A stretch of 64,000 bases of DNA, from assembly GCF_932294415.1 (NCBI RefSeq), contig NC_065544.1, positions 16,653,351-16,717,350 of the forward strand, in the 5' to 3' direction. The DNA is from Quercus robur (lineage: Eukaryota > Streptophyta > Magnoliopsida > Fagales > Fagaceae). Shown piece after piece: positions 1 to 10,995 of the stretch (position 1 is its first letter; every line of letters begins with the position of its first letter). The notes under the pieces are model-generated. The model was not told the DNA's origin, made no database searches, and saw only the letters and a program-made list of their open reading frames with translations. Position numbers and translations under genes: made by a program.

Positions 1-24
1 AAAATAATATATATATTCTTATAC

Positions 25-503
25 TGATGGAACACAGGTCCGTTAGTGAGTGAGCAGATAGAATCACTTGTGGAATGTGATGGTTGGCTCGACGAGGGAC
101 ACCGGTGTGGCGCCTGCCACAAAGTCTCCGATGCCAAAGTTAGGATCACAATTAAACACAGTAAAGAAGTAAAAGATAATTTCAGAGTATTTTTGCATAT
201 ATCTCCCCTTCCGTTGATTGTATGGGAGCTTTATACCTGGGACCTTAGGGGCTAGCCGTTGAGGCTGTTAATGCTCTTAGAAGTAACGCCCATGGTCCAG
301 TAATGAGACTTTTAAGAAGCTTCCAACGGTCTGCTTGGTTGATTTAGTAACTGCTCAGGTCATTGATTGGCTGCATTGAATGACCTGCTGTCTTCGTCAG
401 TGATGATGGTTTCCTTCGTTATTTCTGATGACCTCGTCATGGATGATTCCTTCGTCACTACTGTTATCTTCGTCAGTAGAAGGTAGAATCGTCATTCCCG
501 TCA
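25..503 (-). repeat. 3' LTR of the left gypsy element
   Basis: This 479-bp repeat matches 7144-7622 except for five substitutions: two near its left end, one near position 177, one near 320 and one near 415. It has the TG...CA ends required for integration. On the minus strand a TATAAAG motif at about 230-236 is the likely promoter core. A 69-codon open frame inside the LTR is present in both copies, but it looks like chance. Confidence 0.95.
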
Positions 504-518
504 GTTGCCCCCCAAGTT
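504..518 (-). other. Polypurine tract
   Basis: Directly inside the 3' LTR the minus strand carries a GGGGGG run (508-513) followed by GCAAC and the LTR start TGACGGG. This is the expected place for plus-strand DNA priming. Confidence 0.7.
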
Positions 519-1026
519 CTGGGGTCGTCGATGACACGTCATGACGATCACAGAAGATGAAAAGTTTTTCTTGTGACTCTTGGGGCTCTGTTCCGCTTTT
601 AATGCTTAGTGGCGGCGCTACACGCAGTTGTGGCCACGTGGCGCGTGATGATCTGTGGAATTAATGGCATGACCCTTGGGTTTCCCGCTGGTTTTTCAAT
701 CGTTTTTTGGCCTACATTTAAAACTTCTCTTTTTTTTAATTTTTCGTCTACTTCTCAGAGAACAAAAACAAACCAATTTTTCAGTGATACTCTGAGCATT
801 TTGAGACTTCCTTTCTTCTCCGATTTGCCTTGCGCTGCGCTTCTGCCGTTCCGCCATTGGAGGTACGTTTTTCTTTCCTTTTTCTTTCTTCTTTTTCTTC
901 TTTTACTGTAGCATAATTTCTGATTTGCTATTCTCTTTCGCTTCTATTCTGGTGTTGGTTTTTGTTTTTCTTTTGGGTTTTCAGTTTCGTACTTTGTTTT
1001 TCTGCCTTTCGATTTCTGTATTTTCC

Positions 1027-3190
1027 ATGGTTGATAGCTTGGAGGTTAGGATAGCTTGCCCGTCGATCTCCTTCCTTTTTGCGCGTCTAGGGGGGTCTTT
1101 GGGAACTTACCCTTTTTTAGAAAATTTTGTGTACGAGGGCAATAGTCTGAGCGTTGTTTTGAGCGAATTGTTGCCCTTGCTCCGTCAATCGCTAACTTGG
1201 TTTGAGGGTTTAGGAGGAAGAGGATTAATGTCTGAGGTTAGGTCTAGTGACCTCGAGACTGGGCTATCATCCAGTGGTGGCCCGGCTGAAGGAGATACAG
1301 CCGTCTCGGGCCCTCGAGAGGTTAGGGCTTTTTATGCCCTTAGGGAAATTTGTGGTCTGGATGACGAGACCGTGAATAGATTTAAGGATAGGTTTCAATT
1401 TCCGTCTAGGGTTCGTGTTCGTCGACCCAGGGAAGAAGATAGGGCTTGTCACTTCTTTCCAGGCGAAATATGCTTTTACGAGTCAGCCTTCACCTGTGGG
1501 CTTAGGTTCCCCGTCCACCCGTTCTTGATGGAACTTTTAGATCATTTTGGTATAGCCCCTGGACAGCTCATGCCAAACTCGTGGAGGATCGTCATCAACT
1601 GTATGCAAATATGGTTGGCCTCCAACGGGGATATGATCAGGATAGGTGAGCTCACCTACCTGTATCGTTTGAAAGAGTCTAAGGAGTGGGGGTATTATGA
1701 ATTAGTCCCTTGGGAGAGAAAGATTAGGATCGTCAAGGGATTGCCCTCGTCATTCAGGTATTGGAAGTCGCGCTTTTTCTTTGTGTCTGGGGACGACTTC
1801 GAGACTCAATCTAGCAGTGATTGGGGTGATATCCCGAGGTTGCTCCGTCGGTGGGGAACCCCGACCTTAGGTGCGTCAGTATTTCTCCCCGTTGTTTTTC
1901 AATCTTGCCAATTTTGAGGTTCTGGTCTTGCTGACTTCTTTGTTTCTTCGTTTGGTATAGTTAAGAGACGGCCTGGGCTGAAGAGACGATATAAGGAACG
2001 CATAGAGACCGCCATCGGGTACGCTGAGACGATTGAGAGCTGGGACGAACTTGTTGACCCCAGGTCTCTTGCATTTTACAACCTTGGTCCTGACCCATCT
2101 CCTTTCGTTCTTCGTCAGCTTGGCATTGAAGGCAAAAAGAGTAAGTTTTAACTTCGTCAATGCTGATTCTTCTTATGTATACTTAAGCAAATTTTTGACA
2201 CACTTTCTTCTTGCAGAGATGACGACAAAATTCAACAAGGACATGTATGCAAAGATGAGGTCAAAGAAGGACGAACCCCTGTCCAATCTGGGAAAGAAGA
2301 CTGTGCGAGTCACCGGGAAGGGTCCTGCCTCCATCCCGCTCAGCATCGTTCCTTCCATAGCTTCTGAGACGACGAGGACTGCCTCCCCGACCGTTTCAAT
2401 AGAAGAGATTCCTACTCCCGGCTCCAAAAGGCCGCGCGTGTCTGGCAAAGGGAAGGAGATGACGGGTACTCGTTCATCCACAATATGGGATGACGAGTCT
2501 CTGGCCGTAGAAAGAGCTCACGAGGTCGTTACTTCATCGGACTTGAAGGCTCTCTCTGACCTATCCTTAAACGATGTGGCCTCTCGTCACGTCCACAAAC
2601 TTGTCCAGGTGTGGGGTTCTTCTCTCTTTATCATCATTTTTTTTTTTTTTTATAGACGACCTCATAATTCCCTCCAGGTGTTGGGAGAGAGTCTCCATAT
2701 CACTGCTGAGTACCTCACTCAAGGGGCCAAGGTGGCGTCTTTGGCAACCCGGATGGAGGCTTTGGAGAAGGAGAACTCTGACCTGAGGACGAACCTGATC
2801 ACTTCCATGGACGAGGCAACGACGTTGAAGGAGAAGGTCAAGGTGTTGGAGGACGACCTCAGAGTTGAGCGCGGGTTGACTCTCGAGAAGGACGAGCAAC
2901 TTCTGGCAGCCAAGGAAAAACTGGTGACCATCGCTGCTCGATCTGTGGAGGCTTTCCAGACCACTGACGAGTACAACACCGTGCTCTTCAGTTGGTATTT
3001 TAAAGGTTTTAAGCTTCTCCGGAGGTACATGATCAAGCATCCTTCTGGAGTCAACCTGGAGAGCCTGGATTTGGAGGAAGTGGACAAGGAGATGGCTCTA
3101 GAGGAGGCGGCTTCGTCTTCTGCTCCCGGTGATGATGCTCCCGAGCCTGTTGCTGACGTGCCGGCCAGTGAAGGCACAGCTGATGCTTGA
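1027..3190 (+). CDS. Spliced antisense gene of the left gypsy element (Transposase_28-type domain plus coiled coil)
   Basis: Four exons read on the strand opposite gag-pol: 1027-1870, 1961-2140, 2217-2608 and 2678-3190. Each intron has GT-AG ends (donors GTGCGT, GTAAGT and GTGTGG), and joining them gives one open frame of 642 codons. An alternative start is ATG at 1228. Exon 1 encodes the domain Pfam calls 'putative gypsy type transposon' (PF04195), recognised by YESAFTCGLRFPVHPF and LLDHFGIAPGQLMPNSW. Exon 3 is Ser/Thr/Pro-rich with basic patches. Exon 4 is a long coiled coil (MEALEKENSDLRTN and on) ending in an acidic, alanine-rich tail. Its biochemical function is not established. A 5' UTR intron (donor near 862, acceptor near 983) is possible. 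Confidence 0.75.
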
Positions 3191-3454
3191 CTCTTCATAC
3201 TTAGAAAATTTTTTGTTTTATTGTGGGTGCCCGTCTTGTTTTGGGCCTTTCTTTTTGTAAATCTAATTTCAAAACAATTTACTTTATTTTGAAAACAATG
3301 ATATTGGCCCAGTGTTTATGGGCTGGAATGAAGCGTACTTACTTTTCTTCTTGATGTTCTGGCTGATTTACATTCATCCGTACTTTTTGTGCTTTGTTAA
3401 TTAGTTGTTGATTTAATGCGCTGTGCTCTTCCGTCAACTGACTTCTGCCATTTG

Positions 3455-3797
3455 ACTTATGTCCGTCCAGGCGGACTCTTGTCACTCGGTCTTTTAACCT
3501 TGTTATTATGGTCGTCAGTAACTTACATCCGTCAAGGCGGAATCTTGTTACTGTCTTTTAACCATAGTATTATGGTCGTCGGTAACTTACATCCGTCAAG
3601 GCGGAATCTTGTTACTTAGTCTTTTAACCATAGTATTATGGTCGTTGGTAACTTACATCCGTCAAGGCGGAATCTTGTTACTTAGTCTTTTAACCATAGT
3701 ATTATGGTCATTGGTAACTTACATCCGTCAAGGCGGAATCTTGTTACTTAGTCTTTTAACCATAGTATTATGGTCGTCGGTAACTTACATCCGTCAT
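3455..3797. repeat. 66-bp tandem repeat array (about 5 copies)
   Basis: The phrase ACTTACATCCGTCAAGGCGG recurs at 3521, 3585, 3651 and 3717, with a diverged copy at 3455 and a truncated one at 3783. Spacing is 66 bp apart from one 64-bp unit. The array lies between the end of pol and the end of the antisense gene, the hypervariable 3' region where Tat/Ogre elements often carry satellite-like repeats. Its right end coincides with the pol truncation point. Confidence 0.95.
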
Positions 3798-4877
3798 CAC
3801 AAGGATAGGATTTGACTGGAAATACGGCCTGAGCTTACGCGAGGCTACTATAAGCGCGAACGCAATCTTTTCAATCCTTGGGTATCTGAGCTCAGCTCCT
3901 TGAAAGGCCTGACTGACGTAGTACACCGGGAGTTGCTTCTTGCCTTCTTCTCTAATCAAGGCTGCGCTGACTGCCGAGGCTGACACCGCCAGGTACAAGT
4001 ATAGGTTCTCCCCTCCTTTGGACGGGCTCAGGAGAGGTGGACTGCTCAGATATCGCTTCAGCTCTTGGAACGCTGCTTCGCATTCGTCGGTCCAAGCAAA
4101 AGCTTGCTTGAGGGTTTTGAAAAAGGGCAAGCATTTGTCTGTGGCCCTAGAGACGAACCTATTCAGAGCTGCTATCCTTCCTGTAAGTTTTTGTACATCC
4201 TTGACGGTCTTGGGTGGGGCCATGTCAATGATAGCTTGTACTTTTTCTGGATTGGCTTCTATTCCTCTCTGGGACACCATGAATCCCAGGAATTTTCCCG
4301 AGGCTACCCCAAAAACACATTTGCTTGGATTCAACTTCATCTGGTGTTTTCTCAGGGTTGCAAAAGTCTCCTCCAGGTCGTCCAGATGAGCGAGCTCTTC
4401 CTTACTCTTGACGAGCATATCGTCTACGTATACCTCCATGTTTCTGCCAATTTGTTGGTTGAACATTTTGTTTACCATCCTCTGATATGTAGCTCCAGCA
4501 TTTTTCAACCCAAAAGGCATCACCTTGTAACAGTAGAGTCCTTGGCTTGTGATGAAGGCGGTCTTCTCCTGGTCTTCTTCAGCCATCTTTATCTGGTTGT
4601 ATCCTGAAAAGGCGTCCATGAACATCAATAGCTTGTGTCCGGCGGTAGAGTCCACGAGCTGGTCTATCCTTAGTAAAGGGAAGCTGTCCTTTGGGCACGC
4701 TTTGTTCAGGTCGGTGAAGTCTACACACATTCTCCACTTTCCATTTGGTTTCTTTACCAGGACGACGTTGGCGAGCCATTCTGGGTAGTACACTTCCCGG
4801 ATGAATCCAGCCGTCAAGAGTTTAGTTACTTCCTCTGCTACTGCCTGATCTCGCTCTGGAGCGAAAGTTCTTCGTCG
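3797..4877 (-). pseudogene. Truncated reverse transcriptase/RNase H of the left gypsy element
   Basis: This continues the gag-pol frame past the TAA at 4878-4880 with no shift. It has a full Ty3-type reverse transcriptase: LVKKPNGKWRMCVDF, the DAFSGYNQI box, MPFGLKNAGATYQ, and the catalytic YVDD at 4419-4430. The first part of the pol RNase H follows (YYVSQAFQGAELRYP). Homology ends near 3797 within a motif that normally reads LTDQP; the reading then enters the 66-bp repeat array and stops at 3768. The rest of RNase H, the second Tat-specific RNase H and the whole integrase are absent. A short TGACGG shared by the pol end and the repeat unit could have guided the deletion. Confidence 0.9.
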
Positions 4878-7067
4878 TTACTGAACGGGCTTCCTGTTGG
4901 GGTCCACATTCAGCCTATGCTGGATGATTTCTGGAGATATGCCGGGCATGTCCTCGTGACTCCATGCAAAGACATCTAGATTCCCTTTAAGGAACTTTAT
5001 GAGTCTCGCTCTCATCTCAGGGCTTAAAGTCGTCCCTATCCTGGTTGTCTTGTCTGCATTTCCTTCTACCAATTCCACTGCTTCCAGGATCTCCATCCCG
5101 TCTTCCTCTTTTTCTTCTATCGTCCACGTGTGGTTCTCCTTTCTTGCCAGTACAGCCTGGTAGCACTCCCTTGCCAGGACTTGATCACCCTTCACTTCAC
5201 CCACACCATCGTCTGTTGGGAATTTCACCTTTAGACAGTAGGTTGACGTTGCCGCCTTCCACTTGTTTAGGGTAGGCCTCCCAATGATGATATTGTAGGA
5301 CGAGGGGCAATCTACAACCAGGAAGTCTACTTGTTTGGTCAGCTGCAATGGATAGGTCCCTGCTGTCACCGTCAGAGTTACTATACCCCTGGGGTAAACC
5401 CTGTCTCCACTGAAACTGACAAGCGGAGAGTCGAAAGGACGGAGCTTTTTTGGATCTAACTTCAACTGCTGGAAGGCTGGGAGGTAGATAATATCCGCTG
5501 AGCTCCCGTTATCAACAAGGATCCTTCTGGTATTGAACCCTTCTATATTCAGCACTATGACCAGGGGATCGTTGTGAGGTTGCTTCACTCCCCTGGCGTC
5601 TTCTTCATTAAAGGACATGTCTTGGTATGTTCGTCGGTACTTGGACGGAGGCATGGTGTGGACGCTGTTCACCTGTCTGTGGTATGCTTTTCTAAGCGAT
5701 CTAAATGACCCTCCTGAGGATGGTCCTCCCGTGATCGTGTTTATCTCCCCGATCACTTTGCGTGGAGGTTGGGACGTATGGTCGTCGTCCCGGGTGAAGG
5801 ATTCATGTTGGGTCCTGTTGTCGTCTCTGAACTTGCTATATTCTCCTTTCTTTACATACTTTTGCAACTTTCCTTTCCGTATTAATTCCTCTATTTGTTC
5901 CCTCAGGTCTCTGCAATCTTCTGTGTTGTGGCCGTGGTCTCTATGGAACCGGCAATACTTGTTCTTGTCACGTACGTTGGGGGACGAGTGTAGAGGCCTG
6001 GGCCATTTGAGATAATGCTCGTCCTTGATCTGCGTGAAAATCTTGTCAACAGGCATAACCAAAGGAGTAAATTTTACCTGACGAGGATTTTTGTCGTCTC
6101 TCCTTCTATTCCCGTCATTGTTCCGACGTTCTGGTCGATCTCTTTTTTGCCCTCTGCGGTCGTCTTCCCCTTTAGACTTGTCTCCTGGCCTCTCAGTACC
6201 TTTTATGGCAGCTAGAGCATCTTCCGCGTTCATGTACTTTTGTGCCTTCAGGAGCATCTCGGCTATTGTCTTCGGGGGGTTTTTGGCAAGAGAGGCCACA
6301 AGGTCTCTGGATCTCAATCCTGCTTTAAAGGTCGTCAGCTGCACCTTGTCATCAGCTTCGTCCACTTCCAGAGTTTCTCGGGTGAATCGCTTGACATATG
6401 ACCTCAGGGTCTCCTTCTCTCCCTGTCTTATGGTGAGTAAGTAATCTACTGGTCTCCTTGGGCGTTGTCCCCCTATGAAGTGGCGTAAGAAAGTACTACT
6501 CAGCTGATCGAAGTTGTCTATGGACGAGTTTGGCAATTTTGTAAACCACTCTCTTGCTGCTCCTTTGAGGGTCGTAGGGAAAGAACGACACAATATTTCG
6601 TCAGGTGGTTGCTGAAGACCCAGAGTCGTCTTAAAGGTATTAAGATGATCCTGAGGGTCTTTCAGTCCGTCAAATGGTTCTAATCGAGGTAGGCAAAACT
6701 TTGACGGCACAGGGCAATCCAGTACCGCTGCAGTGAAGGGCGAATCTGTAGCCCTTATCATTTTGTCCACACTCCGGTCTGTCTTTTCTTTGATAGCGCT
6801 CCTTAGTTCGTCCATCTCTTTCCTCATTTCCCGAAGAAGATCTGAATTCTGTTCGTCCGGAGTTGTTGGTCTCCGAGGGGTTTCCCTCCGTTGGCTATTC
6901 CCCTCTCCCTCTGTGTTGCCCTTGGATCGGTTTTCTTCCTGTTGAGCTTGCTGAACCTGCTGGAGCCGCAGCTTCATTTCCTGGTTCTGTCTGGTGAGTT
7001 CCTCGATGGTGGCTGCAAGGGCTTGAACTTGCTGGGCCAAGGTTGCTGAATCTGGGTTGGATTCCAT
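4878..7067 (-). CDS. Gag-protease region of the left gypsy element
   Basis: The 729-codon frame starts at the first ATG after the primer-binding site. Residues 1-110 are a glutamine-rich coiled coil. About 110-300 is the retrotransposon gag (capsid) domain, containing [11 protein letters not shown] and a YVKRF motif. Near residue 400 is a zinc-binding C-x2-H-x4-H-x4-C motif rather than the usual CCHC. Near residue 520 the aspartic protease active site appears as VDNGSSADI, with N where many families have T or S. The frame stops at TAA (4878-4880) after NRKPVQ. The reverse transcriptase continues in the same frame on the far side, so this is one gag-pol polyprotein broken by one nonsense codon, consistent with a CAA-to-TAA change. 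Confidence 0.9.
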   Translation of the reverse strand: MESNPDSATLAQQVQALAATIEELTRQNQEMKLRLQQVQQAQQEENRSKGNTEGEGNSQRRETPRRPTTPDEQNSDLLREMRKEMDELRSAIKEKTDRSVDKMIRATDSPFTAAVLDCPVPSKFCLPRLEPFDGLKDPQDHLNTFKTTLGLQQPPDEILCRSFPTTLKGAAREWFTKLPNSSIDNFDQLSSTFLRHFIGGQRPRRPVDYLLTIRQGEKETLRSYVKRFTRETLEVDEADDKVQLTTFKAGLRSRDLVASLAKNPPKTIAEMLLKAQKYMNAEDALAAIKGTERPGDKSKGEDDRRGQKRDRPERRNNDGNRRRDDKNPRQVKFTPLVMPVDKIFTQIKDEHYLKWPRPLHSSPNVRDKNKYCRFHRDHGHNTEDCRDLREQIEELIRKGKLQKYVKKGEYSKFRDDNRTQHESFTRDDDHTSQPPRKVIGEINTITGGPSSGGSFRSLRKAYHRQVNSVHTMPPSKYRRTYQDMSFNEEDARGVKQPHNDPLVIVLNIEGFNTRRILVDNGSSADIIYLPAFQQLKLDPKKLRPFDSPLVSFSGDRVYPRGIVTLTVTAGTYPLQLTKQVDFLVVDCPSSYNIIIGRPTLNKWKAATSTYCLKVKFPTDDGVGEVKGDQVLARECYQAVLARKENHTWTIEEKEEDGMEILEAVELVEGNADKTTRIGTTLSPEMRARLIKFLKGNLDVFAWSHEDMPGISPEIIQHRLNVDPNRKPVQ

Positions 7068-7122
7068 CTGGATATGGAGAATTGATGGAAACTACGTCTT
7101 CGAATATGAATTTGAAAACTCG

Positions 7123-7140
7123 TCCCCACAGATGGCGCCA
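7123..7140 (-). other. Primer-binding site
   Basis: Three bases inside the 5' LTR the minus strand reads TGGCGCCATCTGTGGGGA. The first seven bases, TGGCGCC, and the GGGGA tail match the complement of the 3' end of plant tRNA-Asp, the primer used by many Tat and Athila elements. The middle is mismatched, so tRNA identity is tentative. Confidence 0.7.
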
Positions 7141-7143
7141 AAC

Positions 7144-7622
7144 TGATGGAACACAGGTCCGTCAGTGAGTGAGCAGATGGAATCACTTGTGGAATGTGAT
7201 GGTTGGCTCGACGAGGGACACCGGTGTGGCGCCTGCCACAAAGTCTCCGATGCCAAAGTTAGGATCACAATTAAACACAGTAAAGAAGTAAAAGATCATT
7301 TCAGAGTATTTTTGCATATATCTCCCCTTCCGTTGATTGTATGGGAGCTTTATACCTGGGACCTTAGGGGCTAGCCGTTGAGGCTGTTAATGCTCTTAGA
7401 AGTAACGCCCATGGTCCAGTAATGAGACTTTTAAGAAGCTCCCAACGGTCTGCTTGGTTGATTTAGTAACTGCTCAGGTCATTGATTGGCTGCATTGAAT
7501 GACCTGCTGTCTTCGTCAGTGATGATGGTTTCCTCCGTTATTTCTGATGACCTCGTCATGGATGATTCCTTCGTCACTACTGTTATCTTCGTCAGTAGAA
7601 GGTAGAATCGTCATTCCCGTCA
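7144..7622 (-). repeat. 5' LTR of the left gypsy element
   Basis: This is the partner of the LTR at 25-503, with the same length and ends. The primer-binding site lies three bases inside it, which makes it the 5' LTR in element orientation. The right flank starts with the target duplication TATAC. Confidence 0.95.
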
Positions 7623-7627
7623 TATAC

Positions 7628-8159
7628 AATATAGAATTATCAACTCAAAGAGGTAAATCTCAAATAATACAAATTATATATTTTTTGATCCAAGAAATTA
7701 TTTATTTATTACAGTACAATCACTTTTTTAGAATATTAAAACATAAATATATACATAGATAATGGAAAACTACAACCAACAATTATGTTGGGAAGATTCA
7801 ATAAATAAGTTTGAAACTTTCAAACTCTCTTGTTGCTTTTTGAGTTTTGTCCTTTCCAATGCTTTGTCATGTGGGTGGGGTCAGCGAACTAAAAGGCCAA
7901 CATAGAGAAGAAACAATGCAGAAACCAAGCAAAATCTTAAACAGATGGCATAGATTAAAGACAAAAAATGAAAGAAGAGGCAGAGAGTCTGAGAAGAAGC
8001 AAAGAAGAAGAAAATAAGGGTCAACCTCTCAGTTGTTTTAAAAGCATAATTAGACTAGCTCAAATATTTGGAAGGCCGAGTCCCATTTTTGTAGGCTCAT
8101 ACATGTATCTCCGCCCCTGATTTTACTCTCATTTTTCGTCCAATGTTTCTGAATGAGAT
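7628..8159. other. Intergenic, 3' flank of MYC_N copy A
   Basis: AT-rich DNA that resumes the sequence interrupted by the gypsy element. I see no gene, only a purine-rich tract at about 7960-8025. Confidence 0.6.
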
Positions 8160-9050
8160 TCAATCTCCGTGAATCAGCTCTGTGGAGCCGAATTCCATGA
8201 CACCGTCAGCTAAGCGTATCCAAGACATGGTCTGGAGTCCATACTCATGGCCCTGGCGGGGTCGGTAGTACATCGAACTTGCCAAGGGGTCCTCCCCAGC
8301 ACGCCAGATGGGGATCGAACTGCTGAAAACTTGGCATAGGACACTGCCAAAGGTTAAGTTATCAGGCCACGACTCCCTGAGCTGGAAGAACGAGACAGCC
8401 TTGTCTTTAAACTTGAAATCATCCATATTGTAGAACCCTTTGACAGGACTCAAAGTGTGCCCTAAAGAAGAATTGGATAGCCCGTCTGACTCCCAGTATA
8501 TAGCGTAGGTCCACCTCTCGCGGCGGGCCTGATTGAATGCGGCCTCCACTTGCAGCGGAAAGATTTTTTTCTTCCTCATCGTTGATACTAAACTTAATTG
8601 AGCGCCAGTCCTTTATATTAGACCACTGTAAATGATATTCTTCAGTTTTACTCAGTTGATAGTGATGGGTTGGTTCCACTAAGAAGGATAGGAATAGTTT
8701 GGACGGAAGATTGAAGGTATGGAATGGACAAATTCGTAAGCTGGTCTTTCACTAGATGCTGAATTTGTCTTAGACTGTGTGGGAGGAAATAATGATGTTA
8801 TGTAATAAGGAGAGAAGTGTTTTGTTTGAGCAGATACGGAGCTTGAACGAGAGTTATCTGGTGGAAAGAAGGGTGGTATGGAAGAAGACAAGTGTGGAAT
8901 TAGCGTTTGATTATATAATGAAGCATCACCACTGCTACCAGACAGAGACTTTGCCGGTGGAAAGATCGAAAAGATAGAAAAACGTGGAATTTGTTCTTCT
9001 CTGTCTGGTGTACTGGGCAGAGACACATCGGCTGGGGCAATATATTCCAT
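8160..9050 (-). pseudogene. MYC_N-domain gene, copy A (pseudogene)
   Basis: It starts at ATG 9050 (MEYIAPAD), at the same place as copies B and C. The N-terminal part repeats short Ser-rich blocks ending in F-x-P-P, as in its relatives. TAG at 8679-8681 stops the frame after NYSYPS. Homology resumes in another frame (KFSINDEEEK) and then, near 8570-8580, in a third frame that runs RERWTYAIYW to GLQTMSWIRLADGVMEFGSTELI and ends at TGA 8160-8162. The C-terminal part matches the bHLH-MYC N-terminal domain. With a stop, a frameshift and a lost linker it cannot make the full protein. The promoter seen in B and C is also missing: similarity ends just beyond the start codon. Confidence 0.8.
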
Positions 9051-10360
9051 CAAATAATCCAAAAGGCGAAAGGGAAGATTAATAACAAGCGGTAAGGCCC
9101 AGTAAAACAGTAATAACTTATTAAATGATGACTTTGTTGTTTTCTGAAACCAAATCTTAGAAATCATGACTGAAGTGACTTCTGAAGTCTTTTGTTATTG
9201 AGCTTGAGAGTTGAACCTAGAAAAAGAGCAATGAATCAATGATCATATAGTCTGCAATATAAATTTAAATTCTATCATATTTATTCCCAAAAAAAAAAAA
9301 AAAAATCATGACTTGAAAACGTTAATTTGAGATGAGTTTTTTCAATATGTCTAGTCACAACAATTTTCACAAAATATTTCATAATTACCAAAATGACATA
9401 TTGTGAGTAATAGGGCTTAATTAGATGAGAACGAACAAAATCTACCAACTCAATTGCTGCGAAATTTTTTTTTGTTTATAGCACTTCTTGAGGTTTTTTA
9501 GAAAATGTCATTTAATGTATAGAAAATGCTAAAGATACAAGTTTTTTACTGCATAAAATTTATAAAATGATGTAGTAATGTAAGTGATTAGTGGACTTCA
9601 ACCATGTAATAAATGAATATTTAAAATGTATTTTAATAATTAGTAGCACACTAGTTTATAAGCTCCATATAGTAAAAGTTATAGTATCTCTAACAAAACT
9701 CTTGGTGTAGTCTTTCTTACTTTCTCGTATTGTGGTAATTTTGTAATTAACTTTGGACTCTATTACTTTCTAAAAAAAATATATATATATATCAGGATAA
9801 GGTGGTCTTTTTTATCGGTTTCATGTACATTCCAACTACAAACTACCAAGTTTTATATGTTAATTAAATTTGTTTGGAAAAGTTAACATATGTCCTAAAA
9901 GTATTGGTTTTGGAAATATTTTTAGAAGCTTTTTGTGGAAAAAAATAAATAATTGAATTTTTTTTTACACTTTTTTATATTTCCAATGAAAGTAGTATAA
10001 ATATTTTTCTAAAATAGTTTATTAACAAATGAAGTATCTCACCCAAATTTGCTTATGTCGAATAGAAGAGAAGATGAAGTACCAGACAAGGACTTGGCTA
10101 CAAGAAAGGGTGAAAAGATGGGAGTGAGAGAGTGAAAATATGAGAAATATAAAAACAGCTTATTTAACTTTTTGCTAAAAGTATACTTTGGAAAATAGTA
10201 TATGGGAAAATATACTCTTACTTAAAATAAAATAAAAAATTAAAAAAAATAAGTTTTAAAAAGCTGCATAAAAACTACAAAACAAAAAACTAGCTTATAA
10301 GTTAGTCTCATACACACTTGAAGTCTCACTAGATCATTGTTTGGTGCAAGTAGAGACATA
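9051..10360. other. Intergenic, AT-rich
   Basis: No gene is supported. It contains an A-run near 9290-9304 and a short TA microsatellite near 9780-9792. Confidence 0.6.
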
Positions 10361-10995
10361 TATGGATTCCATCACATTAATAATCCAAATGGCAGAAGGT
10401 CCTATTTAATGTGACTAAATTAAGGAGGGACCTATGGATGGATTGCAAATTAATGAGGATGGAATCAGCCAACTCCACTCTATGCCCTCCTTCATTTCGA
10501 TACAAATCTTCTGTACCACCTTTTGTGTTCTACTTTATATTCCACTAAACACAACTTGTTGTTTAACTCTCCTTATAAAATAGTCAAAGTTTAAAATAGA
10601 AAACAATAAATACGTGATAAGTTGAAATTGATGAAACATAAAATATGAATACAAAAAGTGGTACAAAAGATTTGTATTCTTTCCCTTCAATCCAAACAAG
10701 TCATTAAACAAAATGCGAAACAGTGGAGTGGAGTTTATTGGGAACTTCCTCACAACTAATATTCCGTGTTCCTTTGAGGATTGAAAACAAGCTGGTAAGA
10801 GTTTTCAAAACTTGTTTTCACCAAATTGAACTATTGTTGACTGACTGTTTATTATAAACACATCTTAAAAAATCAAGTCTCACAAACACTTTGTGGATGA
10901 GTTTATAGAAATCTACGTCATTTTGATGTTTTCTGTCTCCACTTCCTCGTATTCTAATATGTGCTAGTGGCAATTTTGTATATTGATCTCTATTT
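10361..10995 (-). pseudogene. MYC_N family relic D: 5' flank and first codons only
   Basis: The minus strand reads ATG at 10372 followed by GAATCCAT, the same first codons as copy B (MESI), then TGA after about 12 codons. Upstream of the ATG it shares ordered blocks with copies B and C: GTGACTAAA with a GGAGGGACC-like block, a CATTAAACAAAA block, AACTTCCTCACA, and farther out the ACACTTTGTGGATGAGT block (C: ACACTTTGTAGATGAGT near 25050). This is the promoter and 5' UTR of a fourth family member whose coding region is gone. A small inverted-repeat element splits it at 10499-10679. Confidence 0.65.
10499..10679. mobile_element. MITE-like element with about 33-bp terminal inverted repeats
   Basis: The left end (10499-10531) reads GATACAAATCTTCTGTACCA and on; the reverse complement of the right end (10647-10679) reads GAATACAAATCTTTTGTACC. 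The two arms match for about 33 bp with few differences. The 181-bp unit is absent from the matching places in the promoters of copies B and C, which supports insertion. I could not define a target duplication. Confidence 0.65.

Larger units (their letters stand above)
25..7622 (-). mobile_element. Ty3/gypsy LTR retrotransposon, Tat-like, internally deleted
   Basis: A complete insertion unit. Both 479-bp LTRs begin TGATGG and end CCCGTCA, and the element is flanked by a perfect 5-bp target duplication, TATAC, at 20-24 and 7623-7627. The primer-binding site (7123-7140) and polypurine tract (508-513) place transcription on the minus strand. In element order it holds gag, protease, reverse transcriptase and the start of RNase H. 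A 66-bp tandem repeat array follows directly, then an unrelated gene on the opposite strand, then the 3' LTR. The second RNase H and integrase are missing, so it cannot move on its own. The LTRs differ at 5 of 479 positions, so insertion was recent. The antisense gene and 3' repeats are typical of the Tat/Ogre group. Confidence 0.95.

Noticed and set aside
46-255. 69-codon open frame in each LTR of the left element (also 7165-7374)
   Set aside because: Lies wholly within LTR sequence, has no domain, and its presence in both copies follows from LTR identity.
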